Positions 1-10,213 are shown, counted from the first letter of the stretch. The stretch: 64,000 nucleotides of DNA from Nocardioides sp. Root140 (GCF_001426745.1 NZ_LMFI01000012.1:124123-188122); one strand, 5' to 3'. Notes: generated by a model from the letters alone, not told the origin. Translations and numbers: made by a program.

Positions 1-53
1 ATGGCACCGTTGCCAGCCGGCTCAGTGACGCCGGCCGCAAGTTGGCCGGCTGA
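1..53 (+). CDS. atpH: ATP synthase F1 delta subunit, C-terminal end only (atpH)
   Basis: The reading frame beginning at base 3 gives sixteen residues, GTVASRLSDAGRKLAG, and then TGA at 51-53. This is the usual C-terminal tail of actinobacterial AtpH, the stator subunit joining F1 to the b subunits. The rest of the gene lies left of the window. Its place directly before atpA fits the standard atp operon order. The call rests on position and a short tail, so it is good but not absolute. Confidence 0.8.
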   Translation, partial: GTVASRLSDAGRKLAG

Positions 54-118
54 TTTTTCCGGCTGACCAACCATCAGTACCTGAACTGAACCGAGCAGAC
101 TCAAGATAAGGAAGTGTG

Positions 119-1759
119 ATGACGGAGCTTTCGATCCGTCCGGACGAGATCCGGGACGCGCTGCAGCGCTTCGTGTCGGACTACAAGCCCGACACCGCGA
201 GCCGTGAAGAGGTCGGCATCGTGGCCGAGGCCGGCGACGGCATCGCCCGTGTCCAGGGCCTGCCATCGGTGATGGCGAACGAGCTGCTCGAGTTCGAGGA
301 CGGCACCCGTGGCCTGGCCCTGAACCTCGACACCCGCGAGATCGGTGTCGTCATCCTGGGTGACTTCGACGGCATCGAGGAGGGTCAGCCGGTACGCCGT
401 ACCGGTGAGGTCCTCTCGGTCCCCGTCGGCGACGGTTACCTGGGCCGGGTCGTCGACCCGCTCGGCACCGCCATCGACGGTCTCGGCGAGATCGAGACCA
501 CCGGCCGTCGTGCCCTCGAGCTCCAGGCGCCCGGCGTCATGGAGCGCAAGTCGGTGCACGAGCCGCTCGCCACCGGCATCAAGGCGATCGACGCCCTGAC
601 CCCGGTCGGCCGCGGCCAGCGCCAGCTGATCATCGGTGACCGCGCGACCGGCAAGACCACGATCGCCATCGACACGATCATCAACCAGAAGGCCAACTGG
701 GAGTCCGGTGACCCGGACAAGCAGGTGCGCTGCATCTACGTCGCCATCGGCCAGAAGGGTTCGACCATCGCCTCCGTGCGTGGCGCCCTGGAAGAGGCCG
801 GCGCGCTGGAGTACACCACCATCGTGGCGTCCCCGGCCTCCGACTCCGCCGGCTTCAAGTACCTCGCCCCCTACACCGGCTCGGCCATCGGCCAGCAGTG
901 GATGTACGACGGCAAGCACGTCCTGATCGTGTTCGACGACCTGACCAAGCAGGCCGAGGCCTACCGCGCCGTGTCGCTGCTGCTGCGTCGTCCGCCGGGC
1001 CGTGAGGCCTACCCGGGTGACGTGTTCTACCTGCACAGCCGCCTGCTCGAGCGTTGCGCCAAGCTCTCCGACGAGATGGGCAAGGGCTCGATGACGGGCC
1101 TCCCGATCATCGAGACCAAGGCCAACGACGTCTCGGCGTTCATCCCGACCAACGTCATCTCGATCACCGACGGCCAGATCTTCCTGCAGTCCGACCTGTT
1201 CGCGGCCAACCAGCGTCCGGCCATCGACGTCGGTGTGTCGGTCTCCCGCGTGGGTGGCTCGGCCATGACGAAGGCGATGAAGGCGGTCACCGGTTCGCTC
1301 AAGGTCGACCTGGCGCAGTTCCGTGCCATGGAGGCGTTCGCCATGTTCGCCTCCGACCTCGACGCGGCCTCGCGCCAGCAGCTCGACCGCGGCCAGCGCC
1401 TGATGGCCCTGCTCAAGCAGCCGCAGTACTCCCCGTACCCGGTCGAGGAGATGACCGTGTCGCTGTGGACCGGAACCTCCGGCCGCCTCGACAAGGTCCC
1501 GACCGAGGACGTCCTCCGGTTCGAGAACGAGTTCCTCGACTACCTGCGCCGTTCGCACGAGGGCATCCTCGCCGGCATCCGCGAGACGCAGAAGTTCGAG
1601 GACTCCACCGAGGACCAGCTGACTGCTGCGTACGACTCCTTCCTCGACCAGTTCGAGACCTCCGACGGCCAGTCCATCAAGGCCGGCAAGGAAGAGCACG
1701 TCGCTCTCGAGGACGAGGACGTCGAGCAGGAGCAGATCGTCAAGCAGAAGCGGGGCTGA
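119..1759 (+). CDS. atpA: ATP synthase F1 alpha subunit
   Basis: This is the non-catalytic nucleotide-binding alpha subunit of the membrane F1Fo ATP synthase. The product is 546 residues, the usual length. The Walker A motif GDRATGKT is at about residues 173-180. The N-terminal beta-barrel, central RecA-like domain and C-terminal helical domain are all present in one frame. ATG 119 is preferred to the adjacent GTG 116 because AAGGAAG at 108-114 is then suitably placed. It follows atpH by 65 nt and precedes atpG by 45 nt, so it is part of one operon. Confidence 0.98.
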   Translation: MTELSIRPDEIRDALQRFVSDYKPDTASREEVGIVAEAGDGIARVQGLPSVMANELLEFEDGTRGLALNLDTREIGVVILGDFDGIEEGQPVRRTGEVLSVPVGDGYLGRVVDPLGTAIDGLGEIETTGRRALELQAPGVMERKSVHEPLATGIKAIDALTPVGRGQRQLIIGDRATGKTTIAIDTIINQKANWESGDPDKQVRCIYVAIGQKGSTIASVRGALEEAGALEYTTIVASPASDSAGFKYLAPYTGSAIGQQWMYDGKHVLIVFDDLTKQAEAYRAVSLLLRRPPGREAYPGDVFYLHSRLLERCAKLSDEMGKGSMTGLPIIETKANDVSAFIPTNVISITDGQIFLQSDLFAANQRPAIDVGVSVSRVGGSAMTKAMKAVTGSLKVDLAQFRAMEAFAMFASDLDAASRQQLDRGQRLMALLKQPQYSPYPVEEMTVSLWTGTSGRLDKVPTEDVLRFENEFLDYLRRSHEGILAGIRETQKFEDSTEDQLTAAYDSFLDQFETSDGQSIKAGKEEHVALEDEDVEQEQIVKQKRG

Positions 1760-1804
1760 CGTGTTCATTGGCTACCACGGCGTCCACGGCGGGGGTGATC
1801 TCTG

Positions 1805-2737
1805 ATGGCCCTCTCGGTGCGCGAGTACCGTGCGCGGATCAAGTCGACGGAGTCGATGAAGAAGATCACGCGCGCCATGGAGCTGATCGCCGCGTCCCGC
1901 ATCATCAAGGCACAGCAGCGGGCGCAGGCGGCAGCGCCGTACGCCCGTGAGCTGACCCGTGCGGTCTCGGCCGTGGCGACGTACTCCAATGTCGACCACG
2001 CCCTGACCACGGAGCCGGAGAACCCGACCAAGGCCGCGGTGCTGATCGTGACCAGCGACCGCGGTCTGGCCGGCGCCTACTCCTCGAGCGTGCTCAAGGA
2101 GGCCGAGCGCCTCCTCGAGAAGCTGCGCGGTGAGGGCAAGAAGGCAGACCTCTACGTCTCCGGACGCAAGGGCGAGGCCTACTTCCGGTTCCGCGGGCGC
2201 CCGATCGTGCAGAGCTGGACGGGCTTCTCCGACCAGCCGACGTACGACGTGGCGCACGACATCGGCGAGACGCTGATCCAGGCGTTCCTCAATGACGACG
2301 ACACCGCGGCCGACGAGGGGATTGCTCCCGGAGTCGACGAGGTGCACGTGGTCTACACGCGGTTCCGCTCGATGCTGGTCCAGGAGCCGACCGCCGTTCG
2401 TCTGCTTCCCCTGGAGGTCGTCGAAGGTGAGGAAGCCCCGGAGGAGTCGGAGCTGCTGCCGCTCTACGAGTTCGAGCCGTCGCCTGCCGACGTCCTCGAC
2501 TCCCTGCTGCCGCGTTACGTCCAGAGCCGCATCTTCTTCGCCCACCTGCAGGCCGCCGCTTCCGAGCTGGCTGCCCGTCAGAAGGCGATGAAGGCTGCGA
2601 CGGACAACGCGGACGAGCTCATCAAGAAGTACACGCGTATTGCCAACCAGGCCCGCCAGGCCGGCATTACCCAGGAAATCAGCGAGATTGTCGGTGGCGT
2701 CAACGCCCTTGCCGACGCCAACGCCGGCCAAGACTGA
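1805..2737 (+). CDS. atpG: ATP synthase F1 gamma subunit
   Basis: This is the rotor shaft of F1, coupling proton flow in Fo to catalysis in the alpha3beta3 head. The product is 310 residues. The N-terminal helix (RIKSTESMKKITRAMELIA, about residues 11-29) and the C-terminal helix containing ITQEISEIVGG are the conserved coiled coil that enters the head. The middle holds the acidic insert usual in Actinobacteria (EGEEAPEESE). A GGGGGTG stretch at 1791-1797 lies before ATG 1805. It sits between atpA and atpD in the standard order. Confidence 0.98.
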   Translation: MALSVREYRARIKSTESMKKITRAMELIAASRIIKAQQRAQAAAPYARELTRAVSAVATYSNVDHALTTEPENPTKAAVLIVTSDRGLAGAYSSSVLKEAERLLEKLRGEGKKADLYVSGRKGEAYFRFRGRPIVQSWTGFSDQPTYDVAHDIGETLIQAFLNDDDTAADEGIAPGVDEVHVVYTRFRSMLVQEPTAVRLLPLEVVEGEEAPEESELLPLYEFEPSPADVLDSLLPRYVQSRIFFAHLQAAASELAARQKAMKAATDNADELIKKYTRIANQARQAGITQEISEIVGGVNALADANAGQD

Positions 2738-2755
2738 AGCGGAGAAGTGAGATAA

Positions 2756-4209
<1,454 letters not shown>

Positions 4210-4210
<1 letters not shown>

Positions 4211-4614
4211 TGGCTGAGTCAACCTCCGACCCGCTGCAGGTCGAGCTGGTCGCCGCCGATCGCCTGGTGTGGTCGGGCGAGGCCTCGATGGTCATCGCCC
4301 GCACCACCGAGGGCGACGTCGGTGTCCTGCCCGGTCACGCGCCGATGCTCTCGCTGCTGATCGAGGGCGTCGTCGACATCCGCACGCTCGAGGGTGAGAC
4401 CTGGGTCGCGGCCGTGGAGACCGGGTTCCTCTCGGTCGCCAACAACCGTGTCTCGATCCTCTCCGAGTACGCCGAGATGTCGCACGACATCGACCTCGAG
4501 AAGGCCCGTCACGACCTCGAGCGCGCCCAGGCCGCCGGGGAGAACGACGACGCCGCACAAGAGGCCGTCCGCAGTGCCGAGGCCCGCATCAGGGCAGCGG
4601 AGAGGGCCTCCTGA
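4210..4614 (+). CDS. atpC: ATP synthase F1 epsilon subunit
   Basis: The product is 134 residues, with the N-terminal beta-sandwich (VELVAADRLVWSGEA, GHAPMLSLLIEG) and a C-terminal helical pair from about residue 92. The subunit regulates and couples rotation. The start is ATG 4210, which shares its A with the atpD stop codon. A longer in-frame start at 4153 would lie wholly inside atpD and gives no family similarity. This is the last gene of the atp operon. Confidence 0.97.
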
Positions 4615-4674
4615 GACGAGGGCAGCATCGCCCGCTAGAGTGACGCCACGCGTCGCTTTGGTAGGGAGGGATGG

Positions 4675-5130
4675 ATGCCGCTCTGGCAGTGGTTGGTCGA
4701 CTCTGTCGGCATCATCCTCGTCCTCGTTGTCGTCTACGGAGTTGCGCTCGTCGTTCGTCGCCGCGCGCTCTCCCGCAACGGCGGCACATTTGAATTGAGC
4801 CACCGCGCCCGGTCTGAACAGACCGGGCGCGGTTGGGTTCTCGGACTCGGTCGCTACTCCGGCGAGCGGCTCGAGTGGTTCCGCATCTTCTCGCTCTCGC
4901 CCCGGCCGCGCAGCAGCTGGCTGCGCACCGACCTGGTCTACGCCGGTCGCCGCGACGCCGAGGGCACCGAACAGATGTCCCTGTACGCCGAGCACGTGAT
5001 CGTCGTCGTCGAGTCCGAGGGCGGCCCCATCGAGTTCGCGATGAGTCCGAGCTCCCTGATGGGCTTCCAGTCGTGGCTCGAGGCCGCCCCTCCCGGCGCG
5101 GACTGGAACCAGCGCCGGCCGCGGCTCTGA
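4675..5130 (+). CDS. DUF2550 family single-pass membrane protein
   Basis: The product is 151 residues. One membrane segment (about residues 8-27) is followed by a soluble domain with the DUF2550 signature GRGWVLGLGRY and RLEWFRIFSLSPRPR. Function is unknown. The family normally sits directly after atpC in Actinobacteria, as here. AGGGAGGG lies just before ATG 4675, and TAGAGT at 4635-4640 is a candidate -10 giving a short leader. A perfect 14-bp inverted repeat lies inside the coding sequence at 4802-4833 (separate entry). Confidence 0.9.
   Translation: MPLWQWLVDSVGIILVLVVVYGVALVVRRRALSRNGGTFELSHRARSEQTGRGWVLGLGRYSGERLEWFRIFSLSPRPRSSWLRTDLVYAGRRDAEGTEQMSLYAEHVIVVVESEGGPIEFAMSPSSLMGFQSWLEAAPPGADWNQRRPRL
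4802..4833 (+). other. Perfect 14-bp intragenic hairpin with T-rich tail
   Basis: ACCGCGCCCGGTCT and AGACCGGGCGCGGT are exact complements separated by the tetraloop GAAC. TTGGGTTCT follows. It looks like an intrinsic terminator or attenuator but lies about 130 nt inside the DUF2550 gene, where the reading frame stays open. Confidence 0.6.
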
Positions 5131-5135
5131 CGCCC

Positions 5136-6332
5136 GTGGTGACCGGCACGTCCGGGCCCACCCTGGCCGCCCGCAACGCGGTGGCCGCGGTCTTCGCCCT
5201 CAACGGCTTCTGCTTCGCCTCCTGGGTCTCCCGCATCCCTGACGCCCGTGAGCGCCTCGACCTCTCCAACGGTCAGCTCGGGCTGCTGCTCCTGGCCCTG
5301 TCCGTGGGCTCCCTGCTCGCGCTGCCGTTGACCGGCGCCCTGGTCAACCGGGTCGGGGCCGCGCGAGTCGTGCTGATCGGTGCCTGCGTCGACGGGGTCG
5401 GCCTGGTGCTGGTCGCGCTCGGGGCCGGGGTCTTCGAGCACACCGCCGTGACCGCCGCGGGACTGCTGCTCTACGGCATCGGGACCGGCACCTGGGACGT
5501 CGCGATGAACGTCGAGGGCGCCGCGGTCGAGCACGAGCTGGCGCGCACGATCATGCCGCGCTTCCACGCCGGTTTCAGTCTCGGCACGGTGGCGGGTGCG
5601 CTGCTCGGCGCCCTGGCCGCCGGGCTGCACCTGCCGATGCCCGTGCACCTCGGCGCGGTCGCCCTGTTCGCGGTCTGCCTGGTGGGCCCGTTGGTCCGCC
5701 GCTTCCTGCCTCGCGCCCTCGAGGAGGGTGAGCTGCCGGACCGCAGCGGTTCTGCTCTCGGCGCCTGGACCGAGCCACGAACCTTGCTGATCGGCCTGAT
5801 GGTCCTGGCGCTGGCCCTCACCGAGGGCGCCGCGAACGACTGGCTGGCGGTCGCCCTGGTCGACGGCTACGACGTCGAGCACTGGGTCGGCGTCGCTGGT
5901 TTCGCCCTGTTCGTCACCGCGATGACCGTCGGGCGCTTCTGGGGGAGTCGGCTCATCGACCGGCACGGCCGGGTCGGCGTGCTCTGGTCGACGATGCTGG
6001 CCGCCGGGGCCGGACTGCTGCTGATCGTCTTCGGCGGACACCCCGCCCTGGTGGTCTCCGGCATCCTGCTGTGGGGACTGGGTGCCTCACTCGGCTTCCC
6101 GGTCGGCATGAGCGCCGCCGCCGACGACCCGGAGCATGCGGCATCACGGGTCAGCGTGGTCTCGACGATCGGCTACACGGCGTTCCTGGCCGGCCCGCCC
6201 CTGCTCGGCTTCCTGGCCGAGGAGGTCGGCACGTTGCGCGCGTTGCTGGTGGTCGTCGTACTCCTCGTGCCGTCGGCGTTCGTCGTACCCGCGGCACGTG
6301 AGTCGGGCCGTCGTGAGGTCCGCCCCGGTTGA
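5136..6332 (+). CDS. MFS transporter (12 membrane segments)
   Basis: The product is about 398 residues with alternating hydrophobic segments over its whole length. It contains SWVSRIPDARERLDLSNGQL near the N-terminus and FWGSRLIDRHGRVGV in the central loop, typical of the YbjJ/FucP-like side of the major facilitator superfamily. The substrate cannot be told from sequence. The start is one of two adjacent GTG codons (5136 or 5139), just after the DUF2550 stop codon, so translation is probably coupled to that gene. The stop is followed by a tandem-repeat array. Confidence 0.8.
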   Translation: MVTGTSGPTLAARNAVAAVFALNGFCFASWVSRIPDARERLDLSNGQLGLLLLALSVGSLLALPLTGALVNRVGAARVVLIGACVDGVGLVLVALGAGVFEHTAVTAAGLLLYGIGTGTWDVAMNVEGAAVEHELARTIMPRFHAGFSLGTVAGALLGALAAGLHLPMPVHLGAVALFAVCLVGPLVRRFLPRALEEGELPDRSGSALGAWTEPRTLLIGLMVLALALTEGAANDWLAVALVDGYDVEHWVGVAGFALFVTAMTVGRFWGSRLIDRHGRVGVLWSTMLAAGAGLLLIVFGGHPALVVSGILLWGLGASLGFPVGMSAAADDPEHAASRVSVVSTIGYTAFLAGPPLLGFLAEEVGTLRALLVVVVLLVPSAFVVPAARESGRREVRPG

Positions 6333-6359
6333 TCAGTGGCAGGTGCCTCAGGAATCCAC

Positions 6360-6412
6360 GGTTCGAGGCGCAAGAACCCACGGTTCGAGGCGCAGGAACC
6401 CACGGTTGGTCA
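6360..6412. repeat. 22-bp tandem repeat array, family 1 (copy 1)
   Basis: There are two full 22-bp units at 6360-6381 and 6382-6403, differing at one base, and a partial third at 6404-6412. A related partial unit lies before them. The unit starts GGTTCGAGGCGCAAGAACC, so each unit contains a short GGTTC/GAACC hairpin. The partial last unit ends in TCA, which is the stop codon of the adenosyltransferase gene on the minus strand. The same unit family occurs at 31544-31615 and 36641-36797. Confidence 0.9.
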
Positions 6413-6985
6413 GGACCGCTCGCCGCCGGGGACCCACAGGACGTCACCGTTCTCACGGTTGGCGTGCCGGGCCAGGATGAACAGCAGGTCCGAGAGTCGG
6501 TTGAGGTACTTGATCGCCAGCACGTTCATCGTGGCCTCGTGCTCGGCGAAGGCCAGCCAGGCCGACCGCTCGGCCCGGCGTACGACGGTGCGCGCGACGT
6601 GCAGGTGGGCCGCGCCGACGGTGCCGCCGTTGAGGATGAACGAGCGCAGCTTCTCGAGCGGCTCGTTGAACTGGTCGCACCAACCCTCGAGGCGATCGAT
6701 GTAGTCCTGCTCGATGCGCAGTGGTGGGTACTCCGGGTTCTCCACGATCGGGGTGCAGAAGTCGGCACCGACGTCGAAGAGGTCGTTCTGGATCGTGGTC
6801 AGGACGGCGACGACGTCGGCGTCGAGATCGCCCTGGGCGAGCGCCACCCCGATCACCGCGTTGGCCTCGTCGACGGTTGCGTAGGCCTCGAGGCGCAGAT
6901 CGTTCTTCGAGGCGACGCTCATGTCACCGAGACGGGTCTGCCCGGCGTCGCCGGTGCGCGTGTAGATGCGGGTGAGGTTGACCAT
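6410..6985 (-). CDS. PduO-type cob(I)yrinic acid a,c-diamide adenosyltransferase
   Basis: The enzyme transfers adenosyl from ATP to cob(I)alamin, making the coenzyme B12 needed by mutases such as MeaA and methylmalonyl-CoA mutase. The product is 191 residues. The ATP-binding TRTGDAGQT (residues 9-17), the GGTVGAAHLHVARTVVRRAER block (about 120-140) and LNRLSDLLFILAR (161-173) are the PduO signatures. ATG 6985 is set by a TAGGCT box 7 nt upstream, so the message is probably leaderless. Its stop codon is embedded in a repeat array. meaA lies 1.2 kb away in the other direction. Confidence 0.95.
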   Translation of the reverse strand: MVNLTRIYTRTGDAGQTRLGDMSVASKNDLRLEAYATVDEANAVIGVALAQGDLDADVVAVLTTIQNDLFDVGADFCTPIVENPEYPPLRIEQDYIDRLEGWCDQFNEPLEKLRSFILNGGTVGAAHLHVARTVVRRAERSAWLAFAEHEATMNVLAIKYLNRLSDLLFILARHANRENGDVLWVPGGERS

Positions 6986-6992
6986 GCGCCCG

Positions 6993-6998
6993 AGCCTA
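6993..6998 (-). promoter_or_regulatory. -10 box TAGGCT of a predicted leaderless adenosyltransferase transcript
   Basis: TAGGCT on the minus strand is 7 nt from ATG 6985, so the predicted transcript starts at the start codon. No room is left for a B12 riboswitch. Confidence 0.6.
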
Positions 6999-7236
6999 GT
7001 GCGCCGGACCGACGGCCTCGCGGACCGGTCAGAGAAGGTTGACCGCGAAACCACATGCGTCACACCCGCCACATAGCGGACGGTCCGGTCGCAAGGCGTT
7101 CGCACAGGGTGCACCCGGGAAACTCAGTGGAAATTAATGGCCGCAGGGGCAACGCTTTTGGCGTGTGACGCGTCATAGTCTGTGAACACCAGAGTTCGAT
7201 GGGTGGCAATCGGGTGTCACCGCGAAGGGAGGCGAG

Positions 7237-7545
7237 ATGGACATCATGCGAGACGGATCCACGCTCGTGCTGGCTGGACCGTTCGACGTCCGGAGCACCA
7301 TGGAAGTGCGCACCGCCATCTACGAGCACATGAGCGCCAGCCTCGACGACGTCGTCGTCGACCTGACCGACGTGTCGACCGTTGACCTCACCGCACTCAA
7401 GGTGCTTGCCGTCGCCACGCGCACGGCCGAGCGCCAGGGCCGCCACCTCCGGTTGCGCGGCTGTGGTCCTTCCGTACGCCGACTCCTGCACATGTCCCAC
7501 CTCTTCCGACTCGTCGAGGTCGAACGCGAGCCGATCTCCGCCTGA
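7237..7545 (+). CDS. STAS-domain protein (anti-sigma-factor antagonist-like)
   Basis: The product is 102 residues, a single STAS fold: VVVDLTDVSTVDLTALKVL at about 39-57 is the strand-loop-helix that carries the phosphorylation site in SpoIIAA/RsbV proteins. Where those have D-S-S/T-G, this protein has D50-L51-T52-A53, so a Thr occupies the position of the phosphorylated Ser and the Gly is Ala. AAGGGAGG at 7225-7232 precedes ATG 7237. No kinase or sigma factor is adjacent, so partners are unknown. Confidence 0.85.
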   Translation: MDIMRDGSTLVLAGPFDVRSTMEVRTAIYEHMSASLDDVVVDLTDVSTVDLTALKVLAVATRTAERQGRHLRLRGCGPSVRRLLHMSHLFRLVEVEREPISA

Positions 7546-7573
7546 CCTCGTCGTGGCCAGCGGGCCGAGTGGC

Positions 7574-8089
7574 TCAGGAGCTGAGCAGCTGCCCGGCAAG
7601 GGACAGCATCGCAAGCAGCAACGTTGCCGCGCCGTAGACGACGGCCGCCGAGCAGAGCCCTTGCAGTGCCGGCGCCCACCGGCGTACGGCCGTGTTCAGG
7701 CGCAGCAGCACCAGGACGCCGGCAGACAGGACGAACGCGATCACGGAGGCGATGAGGACGAGCACGAGGGTCGGGCCGAACGCGCTGCTGATGAAATCGC
7801 CCAGGAAGCCTCCGAGGCTCCAGTTTTCGTCCCCGCTCGCGGCCACGATCAGGGCGTAGACGAACCCGAGCACCAGCACCAGGATCAACGCGAAGGTGCC
7901 GACCACCATGATCACGCCGAGCGAGCTGAAGACGGCCGTCCAGACGAGTGGCGCGCGCAGTGTGCTCTCCGGCCTCGGCGGAAGCGGTGCGTAGGGCGGC
8001 CACGGCGGGGCCTGGTGCTGCGCCGGCCACTGCTTTCCCGGCCAGGGCGGGGGAGCGGGATGCGGCGGACGAGGCTGGTTCTCGGGCAT
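7574..8089 (-). CDS. Proline-rich membrane protein of unknown function
   Basis: The product is 171 residues. The first 45 or so are dominated by Pro, Trp and Gln (a cytoplasmic low-complexity tail), followed by about three hydrophobic segments from residue 48. I recognise no domain. Its end converges on the STAS gene with a 28-nt gap. CAGGAT lies 6 nt before ATG 8089 and may be a weak -10 of a leaderless message. Pro-rich N-terminal tails on small actinobacterial membrane proteins are common and say little about function. Confidence 0.75.
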   Translation of the reverse strand: MPENQPRPPHPAPPPWPGKQWPAQHQAPPWPPYAPLPPRPESTLRAPLVWTAVFSSLGVIMVVGTFALILVLVLGFVYALIVAASGDENWSLGGFLGDFISSAFGPTLVLVLIASVIAFVLSAGVLVLLRLNTAVRRWAPALQGLCSAAVVYGAATLLLAMLSLAGQLLSS

Positions 8090-8156
8090 GCGCCCATCCT
8101 GCCCGGTGTAGTCATTGCCACACGTGAGACCGGTTACCGGAAGTTAACGGACGCTC

Positions 8157-8162
8157 TAGGCT
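8157..8162 (+). promoter_or_regulatory. -10 box TAGGCT of a predicted leaderless meaA transcript
   Basis: TAGGCT lies 6 nt before ATG 8169. The same box and spacing occur at many other genes in the window. No Shine-Dalgarno sequence precedes this ATG. Confidence 0.6.
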
Positions 8163-8168
8163 CAGCCC

Positions 8169-10181
8169 ATGAGCTCTGCAGAGAAGCCCGTGGCCAAGGA
8201 TCGCCCCTGGGTGATGCGCACCTACGCCGGCCACTCCACGGCCGAGGCGTCCAATGCGCTCTACCGAAACAACCTCTCGAAGGGCCAGACCGGACTCTCG
8301 GTGGCCTTCGACCTGCCCACGCAGACCGGCTACGACCCCGACTCGCCCCTGGCGCGTGGTGAGGTCGGCAAGGTCGGCGTACCGGTCCCGCACATGGGGG
8401 AGATGCGCAAGCTCTTCAAGGACATCCCGCTCACGGAGATGAACACCTCCATGACGATCAACGCGACGGCCATGTGGCTGCTCGCGATGTACCAGGTGGC
8501 CGCCGAGGAGCAGAACCCCACGCTGGACCCGGCCGAGGTCGCCAAGCAGCTCGCCGGCACCACGCAGAACGACATCATCAAGGAGTACCTCTCCCGCGGG
8601 ACCTACGTGTTCCCGCCCGAGCACTCCCTGCGCCTGATCAGCGACATGATCGCCTACACGGTCAACTACATCCCCAAGTGGAACCCGATCAACATCTGCA
8701 GCTACCACCTGCAGGAGGCCGGTGCCACGCCGACCCAGGAGCTCGCCTACGCGCTCGGCACCGCCATCGCGGTCCTCGACGCGGTCAAGGCCGCGGGCCA
8801 GGTCTCCGAGGAGGACTTCGAGAAGGTCGTCGGCCGCATCTCGTTCTTCGTCAACGCGGGCGTCCGCTTCGTCGAGGAGACCTGCAAGATGCGGGCCTTC
8901 GTGCAGCTCTGGGACGAGATCACCCGTGAGCGCTATGGGGTGAGCGACCCGAAGATGCGCCGCTTCCGGTACGGCGTCCAGGTCAACTCGCTCGGCCTGA
9001 CCGAGGCCCAGCCGGAGAACAACGTCCAGCGCATCGTGCTCGAGATGCTCGGCGTGACGCTGTCGAAGAACGCCCGTGCCCGCGCCGTACAGCTGCCGGC
9101 CTGGAACGAGGCCCTCGGCCTGCCGCGTCCGTGGGACCAGCAGTGGTCGCTGCGCCTGCAGCAGGTGCTGGCCTTCGAGTCCGACCTGCTCGAGTACGAA
9201 GACATCTTCGACGGGTCCCACGTCATCGCGGCGAAGGTCGACGAGCTCGTCGCCGGCGCCAAGGCCGAGATGGACCGCGTGCAGGCCCTCGGCGGTGCGA
9301 TCGCCGCGGTCGAGTCGGGCTACATGAAGTCCGAGCTGGTCTCGGCACACGCCGCCCGCCGTGGCCGCATCGAGTCCGGCGAGGAGAAGATCGTCGGCGT
9401 CAACAGCTTCGAGACCACCGAGCCCTCGCCGCTGACCGCCAACCTGGACGACGCGATCATGACGGCCGACCCCAAGGCCGAGGAGGCCGCCAAGGCCTCC
9501 GTCGAGGCCTGGAAGTCCGAGCGTGACGACGCTGCCGTGACCAAGGCGCTGGCCGACCTGGCCGAGGCTGCCAAGGGCACCGGGAACCTGATGGAGGCGA
9601 CCCTGGTCGCCGCCCGCGCCGGTGCGACCACCGGCGAGTGGGCCGGCACCCTGCGCGAGGTCTTCGGCGAGTTCCGGGCCCCCACCGGTGTCTCCGGTGC
9701 GGTCGGTGTGGCCGAGGCCGGCGCCGAGCTGACCGCCGTGCGCGAGAAGGTCACCGCCACCGGCGAGGAGCTCGGCGGACGGCTGCGCCTGCTGGTCGGC
9801 AAGCCGGGCCTCGACGGTCACTCCAACGGTGCCGAGCAGGTCGCCGTCCGCGCCCGTGACGCCGGGTTCGAGGTCATCTACCAGGGCATCCGCCTGACGC
9901 CCGAGCAGATCGTCGCCGCTGCGGTGGCCGAGGACGTGCACTGCGTCGGGCTCTCGATCCTCTCCGGCTCGCACATGGAGCTGGTGCCGGCCGTGCTCAA
10001 GGGCCTCGAGGAGGCCGGCATGGGCGACGTCCCGGTGATCGTCGGTGGCATCATCCCCGAGTCCGACGGCAAGGCGCTGGTGGCCAGCGGTGTCGCCGCG
10101 GTCTACACCCCCAAGGACTTCGGGCTCACCGAGATCATGGGCGGCATCGTCGACGTGATCCGGCGGGCCAACGGGCTGTAG
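8169..10181 (+). CDS. meaA: Ethylmalonyl-CoA mutase (MeaA type)
   Basis: This coenzyme B12-dependent enzyme converts (2R)-ethylmalonyl-CoA to methylsuccinyl-CoA in the ethylmalonyl-CoA pathway. The product is 670 residues: an N-terminal TIM-barrel mutase domain and a C-terminal B12 domain in one chain. The MeaA-type substrate region reads FDLPTQTGYD, where methylmalonyl-CoA mutases have FDLATHRGYD. The cobalamin motif DxHxxG is D549-G-H551-S-N-G554. I recall close matches to Streptomyces MeaA throughout. ccr, epimerase and meaB lie 15-20 kb downstream, and the adenosyltransferase is nearby. Methylmalonyl- or isobutyryl-CoA mutase are less likely. Confidence 0.93.
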   Translation: MSSAEKPVAKDRPWVMRTYAGHSTAEASNALYRNNLSKGQTGLSVAFDLPTQTGYDPDSPLARGEVGKVGVPVPHMGEMRKLFKDIPLTEMNTSMTINATAMWLLAMYQVAAEEQNPTLDPAEVAKQLAGTTQNDIIKEYLSRGTYVFPPEHSLRLISDMIAYTVNYIPKWNPINICSYHLQEAGATPTQELAYALGTAIAVLDAVKAAGQVSEEDFEKVVGRISFFVNAGVRFVEETCKMRAFVQLWDEITRERYGVSDPKMRRFRYGVQVNSLGLTEAQPENNVQRIVLEMLGVTLSKNARARAVQLPAWNEALGLPRPWDQQWSLRLQQVLAFESDLLEYEDIFDGSHVIAAKVDELVAGAKAEMDRVQALGGAIAAVESGYMKSELVSAHAARRGRIESGEEKIVGVNSFETTEPSPLTANLDDAIMTADPKAEEAAKASVEAWKSERDDAAVTKALADLAEAAKGTGNLMEATLVAARAGATTGEWAGTLREVFGEFRAPTGVSGAVGVAEAGAELTAVREKVTATGEELGGRLRLLVGKPGLDGHSNGAEQVAVRARDAGFEVIYQGIRLTPEQIVAAAVAEDVHCVGLSILSGSHMELVPAVLKGLEEAGMGDVPVIVGGIIPESDGKALVASGVAAVYTPKDFGLTEIMGGIVDVIRRANGL

Positions 10182-10213
10182 GTCGTCGGGCCGGGCGTGC
10201 GGCGTACGTCACA

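Noticed and set aside
101..1768. Long open frame antisense to atpA, and similar ones at 1772-4222, 38086-41394 and 43070-45598
   Set aside because: They mirror strongly GC3-biased real genes on the opposite strand, show no domain or start signal, and vanish as an explanation once the known gene is accepted.
6986..7236. Cobalamin riboswitch upstream of the adenosyltransferase or meaA
   Set aside because: No B12-box-like sequence is visible and the predicted start points leave no 5' leader at either gene.
8169..10181. Methylmalonyl-CoA mutase
   Set aside because: The substrate-region motif FDLPTQTGYD, single-chain length of 670 and presence of ccr point to the MeaA (ethylmalonyl-CoA) type.
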